Shown here: piece by piece, positions 26,481 through 34,459 of the stretch
How positions within the stretch are numbered: position 1 is the stretch's first letter
Layout of the letters: each line of letters starts with the position of its first letter
Assembly: GCA_020697295.1 (NCBI GenBank)
Contig: JAJFBF010000019.1
Location: 1-42,542 of the forward strand
Length of the DNA stretch: 42,542 nt
Direction of reading: 5' to 3'
From: Moraxellaceae bacterium
Lineage (GTDB): Bacteria > Pseudomonadota > Gammaproteobacteria > Pseudomonadales > Moraxellaceae
Position numbers and translations under genes: made by a program
The notes under the pieces: model-generated
The model's database searches: none
What the model was told of the DNA's origin: nothing
The model's input: the letters and a program-made list of their open reading frames with translations, nothing else

Positions 26481-26499
26481 GCCGGGATGAACTCCGACC
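26481..26499. repeat. Degenerate REP-like palindrome
   Basis: GCCGGGATGAACTCCGACC differs from the perfect core mainly by substitutions in the stem. It lies between the convergent surface-protein and P450 genes, where such elements often sit. Confidence 0.5.
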
Positions 26500-26502
26500 T
26501 GC

Positions 26503-27909
26503 TCAGTGCGGGCGCGTCTTGCCGACGCGAGCGTGCTTGCGCGCCGGGGCGGGCAGGGCGGCGGCGCCGGCCACGCGCACATCGGCCAGCCGCAAGGCAT
26601 GGCGCGGAAGCGGCGGCAGCCGGCTCCACTGCAGTGCCCGTGGCGAGTCGATGCGGTAATCCATCTCGCGCACCAGAAAACGCGTCACATCCTGCATGAG
26701 CATGAGTGTCAGGGATTCGCCCGGGCAGCGGTGGTGCATCCACGCGTCCCCCCCGCCTTGGGGCACCAGGGTGTAGGCCCCGGGTTCGCGGCGGAAGAAG
26801 CGCTCCGGATGGAAAATATCGGGGCTTTCCCAGCGCCGGACATCGTGATTGGTGGCGTAGAGGTCGAGCATCACGCGCACCCCGGCGGGAAAACGCAGGC
26901 CCTGCCACTCGAAAGCCTGGCGGGTGCGCGCGGCCACCATCGGGAAGAAGGGATAGAAGCGCCGAACCTCCTGTACAAAAACCGACAGCAGCCGGTCATC
27001 GTCCGCCACACGCTCGCGATACGCCGGATTGTCCTCCAGCGCGAGGGCGATAAAGACGGCGTACACGGACACCGCGACCACCGGCCGCAGCACATTCAGC
27101 AACTCCACCGCCGCTGCGCGCGGCGAGAGCAGGGCACCACTGCTGTCCACATAATTACTGATCAATTGCAGCGCACTGTCTGGTGGCGCATCGCGCGCGC
27201 CAGCGCGCACTTCCGTGACCAGCCGCGCGCACCAGCGCTCGGCGCGCCGGCGCATCCACCAGGCCTGCCATTGTGGAGGGCCGAACACATGGGCCGGATC
27301 GAAGAGGGAGCTGAGTTGCTCGCAGCGCTCGTCCTCCTCGTCCGCGTCCAGCGGCAGGCCTGCCCAGGCACAAACCGAGCGCAGCAGCACGAGGCGCATC
27401 TCCGCATACCAGTCGACATCGCTCCCCCGTGGCCAGGCACGTGCCTGTGCGCGCAATTCAGCCGCCGCCAGGTCGGCCAGGCGGTGGACCTGCCCCGGCG
27501 CGGCCACCAAGTCCATGAACAGGGTTTTGCGGCGCCGGTGTTCGCGACCATCCAGGGTCTGGATCCCGCCCACACCGAACAATGTCCGCTGCAGGCGCAA
27601 GGGCGCCGCCCCCTGGCGCTGGAAGAGCTCTGCGTTGTAGATCAGGGCGGCGGCCTCCTCGCCCATGAGGAAGACGGTGCGCCGGAACAGCAGGCGGCCG
27701 ATAAAGGCGTCCGTGCCCAGGCGCGCGCCGGTGCGCAGCACGAAGCGATAGGGGTCACGCAGCAGGCCGAGCGTGCAGCCCGGCACCTCCGGCAGGGGCT
27801 GGGTGCGACTGACCAGGCCGCGCAGGGTGTCGACGCCGACGCCAGCCAGTTGCTGCAGCAGGCCGGCCGGCATCAGGCGGGGCAGGGTGGTCATCAGGGC
27901 AAAGGCCAT
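26503..27909 (-). CDS. Cytochrome P450 of the CYP152 peroxygenase type
   Basis: CYP152 enzymes use hydrogen peroxide to hydroxylate or decarboxylate fatty acids without a reductase. The I-helix has Arg275-Pro276 (LRPVVAVS) in place of the usual acid-alcohol pair, the CYP152 hallmark that binds the substrate carboxylate. EXXR is at 314-317 (EVRR, followed by FYPFFP), and the heme loop PQGGGDAWMHHRCPGE places the axial Cys at 395. The residue equivalent to Q85 of P450-BSbeta and H85 of OleT is Gln117 (GGIQTLDG), which favours hydroxylation over decarboxylation by analogy. The 468-residue length exceeds the usual ~420 through an N-terminal ~35-residue hydrophobic extension and a basic C-terminal tail. 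The FMN reductase gene lies upstream on the same strand. Confidence 0.93.
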   Translation of the reverse strand: MAFALMTTLPRLMPAGLLQQLAGVGVDTLRGLVSRTQPLPEVPGCTLGLLRDPYRFVLRTGARLGTDAFIGRLLFRRTVFLMGEEAAALIYNAELFQRQGAAPLRLQRTLFGVGGIQTLDGREHRRRKTLFMDLVAAPGQVHRLADLAAAELRAQARAWPRGSDVDWYAEMRLVLLRSVCAWAGLPLDADEEDERCEQLSSLFDPAHVFGPPQWQAWWMRRRAERWCARLVTEVRAGARDAPPDSALQLISNYVDSSGALLSPRAAAVELLNVLRPVVAVSVYAVFIALALEDNPAYRERVADDDRLLSVFVQEVRRFYPFFPMVAARTRQAFEWQGLRFPAGVRVMLDLYATNHDVRRWESPDIFHPERFFRREPGAYTLVPQGGGDAWMHHRCPGESLTLMLMQDVTRFLVREMDYRIDSPRALQWSRLPPLPRHALRLADVRVAGAAALPAPARKHARVGKTRPH

Positions 27910-28001
27910 TTCTTACCTCCGGGAAACTGAGCTGGAATTGCCATCGGCGCGACGCCGGCACCAGGCAGTGATGCGGGCGCCAGCGTGTCTTGAAGGAGAA
28001 C

Positions 28002-28586
28002 TTACTTCGCGGCGGTACCGGACTTCTGGCGCAGCCCCTGGAGCGCCAGGCCCCAATCCGAGAGCTGCTGCACCAGGGCGGCCAGGCTTTTTTCATGGTG
28101 CGCCGCTGGACGGAAGGCCGCGAAGTTCTCGAAATCGGTGAACAGTGAAAAGGCCACCTGAGCACGTACGTCCGCGATCTGCAGTTCGGCCATGACCTGA
28201 CGCAGTTGCTCGACGGCGCGGGTGCCACCGGCGCTGCCATAGGACACGAAGCCTGCCGCCTTGTTGTTCCATTCGGCATAGATGAAGTCGAGCGCGTTCT
28301 TGAGCGCCGCCGGCGGGCCGTGGTTGTACTCGGGAGTGACGAAGAGGAAGGCGTCGAAGCGGGCAATGGTGTCGGCCCAGCGTCGGGTATGCGCATGCTG
28401 GTACTGGCCCTGCGAGGGCGGCACGGCCTCATCGAGCAGGGGCAGGCCGTAGTCGGCGATGTCGATGAGTTCAAAGGCGGTATCGGGGCGGGACTGCGCC
28501 TGGGCACGCTCATGGACCCAGCGGGCCACGGCTTCACCGCGACGCTCGGGCCGGGTACTGCCGACGATGATGGCGATGCGAAGCAT
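28002..28586 (-). CDS. NAD(P)H-dependent FMN reductase (flavodoxin-like fold)
   Basis: A 194-residue protein of the NADPH-dependent FMN reductase/azoreductase family. It begins MLRIAIIVGSTRPERRGEAVA, the phosphate-binding loop for FMN, and has the family motif TPEYNHGPPAALKNALDFIY. It should reduce FMN or quinones with NAD(P)H. ATG at 28584-28586 is chosen because it directly precedes the first strand; the frame opens 31 codons earlier without conserved sequence. It lies between norR and the P450, all on the minus strand. Reduced flavin can generate peroxide, the co-substrate of the adjacent peroxygenase, but that connection is speculative. Confidence 0.9.
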   Translation of the reverse strand: MLRIAIIVGSTRPERRGEAVARWVHERAQAQSRPDTAFELIDIADYGLPLLDEAVPPSQGQYQHAHTRRWADTIARFDAFLFVTPEYNHGPPAALKNALDFIYAEWNNKAAGFVSYGSAGGTRAVEQLRQVMAELQIADVRAQVAFSLFTDFENFAAFRPAAHHEKSLAALVQQLSDWGLALQGLRQKSGTAAK

Positions 28587-28708
28587 GACGGGCTCCAGCT
28601 GCTGAAGCGTGGTCACTCCGGAATGGCGTGGCCTCTCCAGAAAGCCTTGTCGATTCGCGCCGCCCCGCCACTTCCGCATGTAGTGCTTAGGTAGCCCACA
28701 CGCTACGT

Positions 28709-30268
28709 CTACTTCAGGCCCAACCGTCGCGCCAGCTTGTGCAGGTTGCTCGGGTCCACCTCCAGACTGCGCGCCGCCAGGCTCCAGTTATCCGCACTGG
28801 CGGCCAGCGCCTGGCGAATCGCCTCGCGCTGCGCCGCATCCATCACCACCCGCAAGGGCTGGGCAGTGGCTTCCGCGCCGACGTTGCGATGTCCCACGGC
28901 GGCACTGCCAGACCGGGCGTGGTCGGCCACCCTCTCGTCGCCTTCCCCCTCCAGATCCAGATCCAGCAGCTCCGGTCCCAGCGTGATGATGTCGGTGCGG
29001 CGTGCGCCGCGGCTCACGGCTTTCAGCGCCGCGCGGCTCACCACATGCTCCAGCTCGCGCACATTGCCCGGCCAGGGATAACGCAGCAGCAGCGCTTCGG
29101 CTTCCGGCGAGAGACGCAGGCTGCGCAAGCCCAGGCGCGCCCGGTTGAGTTCGAGGAAGCGGCCGGCAAGCAGCAGCACGTCGTTGCCGCGGTCGCGCAG
29201 CGGCGGAATCGGCAGCGGATAGACCGAGAGCCGGTGATAGAGATCGGCGCGGAAGGCGCCGTCGCGCACGCTCTGACGCAGGTCGCGGTTGGTGGCGGCG
29301 ATGATGCGCACGTCCACGCGCCGCGGCTGGTCCTCGCCCAGGCGCTGGATCTCGCCGTTCTGCAGGGCACGCAGCAGCTTGGCCTGCACCGGCAATGGCA
29401 ATTCCCCGACCTCATCGAGGAAGAGGGTGCCGCCGTCGGCCGCCTCGAAGCGTCCCGGCCGGTCACCGGTGGCGCCGGAGAAGGCGCCCTTGCAGTGACC
29501 GAAGAGCTCGCTCTCGGCCAGGGATTCGGGCAGGGCCGCGCAGTTCACATGCACCAGGGCCTTGTCGCGCCGGGGCGACCGGGTCTGCAGGCGCCGCGCC
29601 AGCAACTCCTTGCCGACGCCGGTCTCGCCCAGCAGGAGCACGGGCAGGTCGGAGTCGGCCACGACATCGATCTCACGCAGCAGCGCCTGCATGGCGAGGC
29701 TGTGCCCGAGGATTTCCTCGTCCACCGGCGAGGCCAGCAGGGGCTGGCTGGCGCTGTTCCAGGACTGGCGCAGGCTGCGCACCTCGTCCTCGAGGCGGGT
29801 GACGCGGATGGCCGCCTCGACCAGCAGCACGGCGCGGCGCAGGGCATCACGGGCGGCGGCATCGAAGGTGCCGGCGGTCATGGCGTCCAGCGTGATGACT
29901 CCCCAGAGCTCACCTTCTATATAGAGGCTGTTGCCCATGCAGTCGTGCACGGGCAGGGGGTCGCCGGCATGGCCGTCGAGCAGGCCGTCGTAGGGGTCGG
30001 GCAATTCGCTGCCCGGCTCGAAGCAGGTGGGTTCGCGCTGCGCAAGAATGGCCTCCAGGCGCGGATGCAGGCTGATCCGGAAGCGCCGGCCCAGGGCCTC
30101 GTGCACCAGGCCTTCGGTGGCCACCGGCACCAGCGCATCCTCCTGCAGGCGCAGCAGGGCCACGGCGCCACAGCGGAAATGCTCGCGCAATACCCGCACC
30201 AGCCGCTGCAGGCGGATACTGGCGGGGAGGGCGGCGGTCAGGTCGGCGAGCAGGCTTTCCTCGATCAT
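28709..30268 (-). CDS. norR: Nitric-oxide-responsive sigma-54 activator NorR
   Basis: NorR senses NO with a mononuclear iron in its GAF domain and activates sigma-54 promoters. The 519-residue product keeps the GAF residues known from E. coli: Arg78, an Asp pair in DPYDGLLDG, His108 and Cys110 in PVHDCMG, and Asp128 in VITLDAM. The AAA+ domain has Walker A GETGVGKE and Walker [14 protein letters not shown]. The sigma-54 contact loop reads GAFSGA rather than GAFTGA. A Fis-type helix-turn-helix closes the protein ([24 protein letters not shown]). ATG 30266-30268 is preferred over a TTG two codons upstream, which overlaps the first NorR box. The divergent target gene is RIC. Confidence 0.95.
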   Translation of the reverse strand: MIEESLLADLTAALPASIRLQRLVRVLREHFRCGAVALLRLQEDALVPVATEGLVHEALGRRFRISLHPRLEAILAQREPTCFEPGSELPDPYDGLLDGHAGDPLPVHDCMGNSLYIEGELWGVITLDAMTAGTFDAAARDALRRAVLLVEAAIRVTRLEDEVRSLRQSWNSASQPLLASPVDEEILGHSLAMQALLREIDVVADSDLPVLLLGETGVGKELLARRLQTRSPRRDKALVHVNCAALPESLAESELFGHCKGAFSGATGDRPGRFEAADGGTLFLDEVGELPLPVQAKLLRALQNGEIQRLGEDQPRRVDVRIIAATNRDLRQSVRDGAFRADLYHRLSVYPLPIPPLRDRGNDVLLLAGRFLELNRARLGLRSLRLSPEAEALLLRYPWPGNVRELEHVVSRAALKAVSRGARRTDIITLGPELLDLDLEGEGDERVADHARSGSAAVGHRNVGAEATAQPLRVVMDAAQREAIRQALAASADNWSLAARSLEVDPSNLHKLARRLGLK

Positions 30269-30325
30269 GGTCAAAAATACCTTAACGGGTTAAATGAACC
30301 CTAACCCGACAGGGTCATATTTACC
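30269..30325. promoter_or_regulatory. Three NorR-binding boxes, GGT-N7-ACC
   Basis: Three exact GGT-N7-ACC motifs lie between norR and the RIC gene: 30269-30281, 30288-30300 and 30313-30325. This is the NorR half-site consensus reported for Ralstonia and E. coli, where three sites are needed to assemble the activator hexamer. The first box abuts the norR ATG, which suggests autoregulation. They lie ~65-125 bp before the expected RIC transcription start, a normal enhancer distance. Confidence 0.88.
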
Positions 30326-30365
30326 ACTAATGCTTCAAATCATTGTTTTTATTGGCTTTAAAATA

Positions 30366-30381
30366 TGGCATGGCATTCGCA
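30366..30381 (+). promoter_or_regulatory. Sigma-54 promoter of the RIC gene
   Basis: TGGCATGGCATTCGCA matches the -24/-12 consensus TGGCAC-N5-TTGCA with GG (30367-30368) and GC (30379-30380) exactly ten bases apart. Transcription should begin near 30391-30393, about 30 bases before the ATG at 30423. This rules out the longer reading frame starting at 30294. Confidence 0.85.
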
Positions 30382-30422
30382 ATAAACAGGAGGAGAGTAT
30401 CACCTACAATCCGGAGTCTTTT

Positions 30423-31226
30423 ATGAACCTTTCCCAGCGCTCCCTTGGCGACCTTGCGCGTGACATCCCCGGCGCCACCCGCGTGTTCCATGAGTACAAG
30501 CTCGATTTCTGCTGCGGCGGACGCCACAGCCTGGAGCAGGCCGCGGCCGAGCGCGGCCTCGACGTCGCCGTCATTACCCGCGAGCTGGCCGGCCTTGCCA
30601 ATACCGGTGCTGACGAGCGCGACTGGCGCGGCAGCGGCAACGCCGCCCTGGTCGATCACCTGCTTACCCGCTTCCATGCCCTGCATCGCCAGCAGTTGCC
30701 GGAGCTGATCCGGCTGGCGCGGCGTGTCGAGCATGTCCATGGCGCGCGCCCGAACTGCCCCAACGGCCTGGCCGACGCGCTGGCCGCCATGCAGCAGGAA
30801 CTGGAAAGCCATATGCAGAAGGAAGAACAGGTGCTGTTCCCGCTGCTCACCCAGGGCCGCAATCATGTGGACGGGCCGCTGGCGGTGATGCGCTTCGAGC
30901 ACGAGCAGCATGGCGAGGCCCTGGCCCGGCTCGAGGCGCTGGCCCATGATTTCGAAACCCCGGTGGGGGCCTGCAACACCTGGCAGGCGCTGTACCGCGG
31001 ACTGCGCCAGTTCCGCGAGGACCTGATGCAGCACATTCACCTGGAGAACAACATCCTGTTCGAAGGCCTGGCCGAGACCGGCACTCCCTCCCGGGCCGCC
31101 AGCCCGGTGGCGCAAGTGGATCCGGCGACGCTGGCTGCCCCGGCGGCGATGACCGCGGCGGTGGCCGCTCCGGTGGGTGGCTGCGGTTGTGGCGGTGGCG
31201 GCAAGGGTGGCGGGGGCTGCGCCTGA
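30423..31226 (+). CDS. Iron-sulfur cluster repair di-iron protein RIC (YtfE/ScdA/DnrN family)
   Basis: RIC proteins repair iron-sulfur clusters damaged by nitric oxide or oxidants. The 267-residue product has the ScdA N-terminal domain with DFCCGGRHSLEQAA (residues ~27-40) and a hemerythrin-like four-helix bundle with ligands in RFHALHRQQ, LESHMQKEEQVLFPLL, MRFEHEQHGEAL and LMQHIHLENNILF. Unlike the ~220-residue E. coli protein it has an Ala/Pro linker and a terminal tail GGCGCGGGGKGGGGCA with three cysteines. The start is fixed by the sigma-54 promoter, with CCGGAG before it. NorR control is strongly indicated by the upstream boxes. Confidence 0.95.
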   Translation: MNLSQRSLGDLARDIPGATRVFHEYKLDFCCGGRHSLEQAAAERGLDVAVITRELAGLANTGADERDWRGSGNAALVDHLLTRFHALHRQQLPELIRLARRVEHVHGARPNCPNGLADALAAMQQELESHMQKEEQVLFPLLTQGRNHVDGPLAVMRFEHEQHGEALARLEALAHDFETPVGACNTWQALYRGLRQFREDLMQHIHLENNILFEGLAETGTPSRAASPVAQVDPATLAAPAAMTAAVAAPVGGCGCGGGGKGGGGCA

Positions 31227-31296
31227 GGACAAGGCAGGGCAGGGCGAAGGCAGCTAGTGGCAGGGCGCCCCGCCCAGCCGCCTCGGGTGGATTGGC

Positions 31297-31333
31297 GGCA
31301 TGCCAGCCTGAGAGACCAGGCTGATGACATGCC
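31297..31333 (+). terminator. Hairpin downstream of the RIC gene
   Basis: CAGCCTG (31304-31310) pairs with CAGGCTG (31317-31323) around AGAGAC, and GGCATG (31297-31302) pairs with CATGCC (31328-31333) outside it. The stem is strong but lacks a downstream T run, so termination is only a possibility. Confidence 0.4.
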
Positions 31334-31365
31334 GGCCGGGATGGATTCTAAAGTTATGTTATTAA

Positions 31366-31377
31366 TGTTTATAAACA
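31366..31377. promoter_or_regulatory. Palindrome TGTTTATAAACA upstream of nnrS
   Basis: A perfect 12-bp palindrome in an AT-rich stretch (31349-31400) about 130 bp before nnrS. Such a site could be an operator. It does not match the NorR or FNR/DNR consensus. A further 9-bp inverted repeat, GGTCATACC (31423-31431) and GGTATGACC (31457-31465), follows it. Confidence 0.4.
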
Positions 31378-31507
31378 ATTAGTTAAATGTATTACTTAAA
31401 GTCGATTTTCAAGTGATTTCAGGGTCATACCACCGCCGGATCAGCATCCCTGCAGAGGTATGACCACCTCAAATACCCAGTGAAACCACCCCCGGGAGGG
31501 GGCTGAC

Positions 31508-32698
31508 ATGCAGATCGTCGACCTCAACAAGCAATTGGCCATACCACCCATCCTGCGGCTGGGTTTCCGGCCATTCTTCCTTGGTGGCAGTGTGTTTGCG
31601 CTGCTGGCGCTGCCGCTGTGGCTGCTCGCCGTCAATGGTCTGACCAGTGACTGGCAGCCGGCGGGCGGCTGGCTGGCCTGGCACCGCCACGAGATGTTCT
31701 TCGGTTTTGGCGCGGCCATCATTGCCGGCTTCCTGCTCACCGCGGCCCAGACCTGGACCGGCCGCCCGGGACTCTCGGGCAAGCCGCTGGCAGCCCTGGC
31801 CGCGCTTTGGCTGACGGGGCGCCTGGCGTGGCTGGCCGGCGCGCCGGCCTGGCTGCTGCTGCCGGTGGAACTGGCCTTCCTGCCCGCCGTGGCCCTTATC
31901 CTGGGGCGAATGCTGTGGCAGGTCCGGCAGACGCGGAACTATCCCGTCGTCCTGGTGCTGCTGCTGATGGCGGTAGCCAACACCATGGTCACCGTCGGTG
32001 TCGTCACCGGCAATGCGCTGCTGCAGCATCGCGGCGGCATGACCGGCGCCTGGGTCATCGTGACCCTGCTGGGCCTCATTGGCGGGCGCGTCATTCCCTT
32101 CTTTACCCGTCGCGGCCTCGACCTCAAGGGCAAGAGCACCGACCTGGGCTGGGTGGACTGGCTGGCCCTGGGCGGCGGCGTCACGATGGTGGCGCTGACC
32201 GCCGCCGGACTGGCCGACCAGGCCCATGCCGCCATGGCCGTGCTGTGCTTCTCCCTGGCCTTCGGGCATCTGCAGCGGACCGTGCACTGGTATGACCACG
32301 GCATCTGGCGCGTGCCCCTGCTGTGGTCCCTGCACCTGGCCTATGGCTGGCTGGTGGTGGCGCTGTTCGGCCTGGGCCTCTGGCACGCCGGCTTCATCGC
32401 CAGCCTGAGCCTGCCCCTGCATGCGCTCACGGTCGGCGCCATGAGCGGCGCCATCCTGGCCATGCTGGCCCGCGTCACCCTCGGCCATACCGGGCGCGAA
32501 CTGGTGCCGCCGGCCGCCATGAAGTGGGCCTTCGCGCTGCTGCATGCGGGTGTCCTGGCCCGGGTCGGCCTGGTCCTGCTGTGGCCGGCGCCGGCCCTGG
32601 TCCTGGCCGCTGCCTGCTGGACCCTGGCCTTCGGGATCTTTGTCTGGCATTACGCCCCCATGATGGTACGGGCGCGCGTCGACGGCCACCCGGGCTGA
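31508..32698 (+). CDS. nnrS: NnrS family membrane protein
   Basis: NnrS is a polytopic heme- and copper-containing membrane protein linked to nitric-oxide tolerance in denitrifiers and pathogens. The 396-residue product has about twelve membrane helices. Family motifs are LRLGFRPFFLGG near the N-terminus, WLAWHRHEMFFGFGAAIIAGFLLTAAQTWTG (split over helix 2), GGRVIPFFTRRGL, and a late VGAMSGAILAMLARVTLGHTGR. Conserved His residues in these motifs are the probable metal ligands. ATG 31508 is preceded by GGAGGGGG. It follows the NorR-controlled RIC gene by 281 bp that contain palindromes, so it may have its own NO-responsive promoter. Confidence 0.95.
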   Translation: MQIVDLNKQLAIPPILRLGFRPFFLGGSVFALLALPLWLLAVNGLTSDWQPAGGWLAWHRHEMFFGFGAAIIAGFLLTAAQTWTGRPGLSGKPLAALAALWLTGRLAWLAGAPAWLLLPVELAFLPAVALILGRMLWQVRQTRNYPVVLVLLLMAVANTMVTVGVVTGNALLQHRGGMTGAWVIVTLLGLIGGRVIPFFTRRGLDLKGKSTDLGWVDWLALGGGVTMVALTAAGLADQAHAAMAVLCFSLAFGHLQRTVHWYDHGIWRVPLLWSLHLAYGWLVVALFGLGLWHAGFIASLSLPLHALTVGAMSGAILAMLARVTLGHTGRELVPPAAMKWAFALLHAGVLARVGLVLLWPAPALVLAAACWTLAFGIFVWHYAPMMVRARVDGHPG

Positions 32699-32807
32699 GC
32701 GGGGCGCCGGATTATTGACTATCCATGCCATGCGGATGACTATCCAAGCCATATCCGGCGACTGGTGCGCCGGCCAATCCTGACAATGGCGACGACGGGG
32801 CAGGGCA

Positions 32808-33809
32808 GTGGCGGATGTGATTCGTGTCACCGGAGCCTGGGTCGGCCTGCTGCTCGACTGGCTTGAGCAGGAGCGGTTGCCGGCGCCCGAGCTGCGCGCC
32901 GCGATTTCACGCTGGCACCAGGAAGAGCTCGTCCCCATCCCGGTCTGGCAGGACCTGCTGGCGCGTACCGTCGCCCTTAAGCCGCAACAGCCGGCGCTGG
33001 CGCTGGCCATCGGCGCCCTGGTCAAGCCGCGCCATGTGGGTGTGCTCGGCTACCTCTCGCTGGCCAGCAAGACCCTGGCCGAATCGCTGCAGGCTTACCA
33101 GCGCTATGAGCGCCTGTTCTACGGGGCCGACCTGGCCGAGGTGGTGATTGCCGGCGACCAGGTCGAACTGTGCTGGCCCCTGCGCGAAAGCCTCAAGGGC
33201 ACCTTGCATGACCCGCTGGCCATTGCCGCGCTGGTCACCTTCATGCAGCAGCAGGTCGGCGATCCTCGGCCGCCCACGCAAGTTGCCTTCACCATTCCGC
33301 TCCCGGCACGCATGGACGAAAAGGCTGCGTTCGAGGCCTTTTTCCGGTGCCCGGTAGCCTTTGGCGAGGCGCAAACGAGGGTGAGTTTTCCCTTGTCCTA
33401 CCTGGCGCTGCCCCTGCTGCACAGCGACCCCGGCCTGCGCCTGCTGCTGGACCAGCAGGCCAGCGCCATGCTGGCGGCCCTGCCGGATGCCGATGCCTTC
33501 GACCGCTCCCTGCAGCAGACCTTGCTGCAGCTGTTGCCGGAAGGCGCGGCCTCGATTGCCCGCGCCGCCGAGGCCCTGCATGTCTCGGTGCGCACCTTGC
33601 AGCGCCGCCTGGAATTGCGCGGCCTGAACTGGCAGCAGGTGCTGGACCGCAGCCGCGAGGAACTGGCGCGGCAATACCTGGCGGACCGGGCCCTGACCCT
33701 GAGCGACATTGCCCTGCTGCTGGGATTTTCCGAGCAAAGCGCCTTTACGCGCGCGTTCCGGCGCTGGACCGGTGAAACTCCGGTCTCGGTGCGCAGGCGC
33801 CTGCGATGA
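32808..33809 (+). CDS. AraC family regulator with arabinose-binding-like N-terminal domain
   Basis: A 333-residue transcription regulator. The N-terminal ~200 residues match the Arabinose_bd (AraC_binding_4/OruR-ArgR-like) domain: GVLGYLSLASKTLAESLQAYQRYERLFYG, then VAFGEAQTRVSFPLSYLALPLLHSDPGL. The C-terminal AraC HTH domain shows ARAAEALHVSVRTLQRRLELRGLNW and LSDIALLLGFSEQSAFTRAFRRWTGETPVSVRR. The GTG start at 32808 is used; no in-frame ATG is nearby. The effector is unknown. It follows nnrS by 109 bp in the same direction, but a link to NO is not shown. Confidence 0.92.
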   Translation: MADVIRVTGAWVGLLLDWLEQERLPAPELRAAISRWHQEELVPIPVWQDLLARTVALKPQQPALALAIGALVKPRHVGVLGYLSLASKTLAESLQAYQRYERLFYGADLAEVVIAGDQVELCWPLRESLKGTLHDPLAIAALVTFMQQQVGDPRPPTQVAFTIPLPARMDEKAAFEAFFRCPVAFGEAQTRVSFPLSYLALPLLHSDPGLRLLLDQQASAMLAALPDADAFDRSLQQTLLQLLPEGAASIARAAEALHVSVRTLQRRLELRGLNWQQVLDRSREELARQYLADRALTLSDIALLLGFSEQSAFTRAFRRWTGETPVSVRRRLR

Positions 33810-33902
33810 CGATACTCGGGCGATCTCCCCAGTTTGCGGCCGCCCGCGCAGAATCTTTCCGGCGTCCGGGGACAATCAGCCCTCAAATCGGAGACAGGCG
33901 TC

Positions 33903-34166
33903 ATGAATAGAACCAAAGTGGCCTATATCGTTGCGACCGTTGTCCTGCTCGGCCTTTCGGTGCTGCTGAATCCCTCGGCCGACCGCCACCGCCAGGCCAT
34001 GCGCGAGGCGGTGGATGAGCGCAGCCAGCTCGAGAGCGCCCTAGGGCTGGGGCAGTTGACGGCCTTCATGTCCCGTTACGAGTCGCTGGGAGTGGCCTCG
34101 TACACGACGCTGAATGGCAAGGTGTCCACGGTGGGCGTGCTGGGCCTGGTGATCGTGGTGGATTGA
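33903..34166 (+). CDS. Small membrane-anchored protein, DUF4359-like
   Basis: An 87-residue protein with an N-terminal hydrophobic segment (residues 6-24, VAYIVATVVLLGLSVLLNP), then NPSADRHRQAMREAV and a closing hydrophobic stretch (VSTVGVLGLVIVVD). The NPS-x-x-x-H/Y pattern after the anchor and the final G-V-L-G-L-V-I strand resemble DUF4359 proteins. Function unknown. GGAG at 33890-33893 precedes ATG 33903. An upstream extension to 33834 is not credible. Confidence 0.75.
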   Translation: MNRTKVAYIVATVVLLGLSVLLNPSADRHRQAMREAVDERSQLESALGLGQLTAFMSRYESLGVASYTTLNGKVSTVGVLGLVIVVD

Positions 34167-34459
34167 GGGGGCACCGGCCTCGGGCACGAGGATAAAACCC
34201 GTCCCGTCTCGGCCACGCCTCCTGTCGCCAGAGCAGGACGTTGGCCCACCCAGCAGGATCAGGATCAATTTGAAGGGTTGGGGCCGGCACCCCCGAGGCA
34301 CCAACCTGTAGTAACGTCGCCGAATATACCTGAGGCCGGCAGTCGCGGACTGCCGGAAGGGGCAGGGGAGAGCGGGGCCTTTTTTCGGCGCAAGCTGCAA
34401 GGGTCGCGGCCCGCATGCCCGGGTGACCAACGGGAAGTGTTCTTCGAGGCAGGCAACAG
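34167..34459 (+). promoter_or_regulatory. Structured leader before hupE-like gene
   Basis: No gene is apparent in these 293 bp. GGTTGG (34276-34281) pairs with CCAACC (34301-34306), and CCGGCAGTC (34336-34344) with GACTGCCGG (34348-34356) forms a perfect 9-bp hairpin. A T6 run sits at 34380-34385. The arrangement resembles a leader with an attenuator, but I could not match it to a cobalamin, NiCo, TPP or other known riboswitch. Confidence 0.4.

Noticed and set aside
34167..34459. Known riboswitch in the hupE leader
   Set aside because: I compared it with remembered cobalamin, NiCo, TPP, fluoride and guanidine motifs and found no conserved core, so only hairpins are reported.
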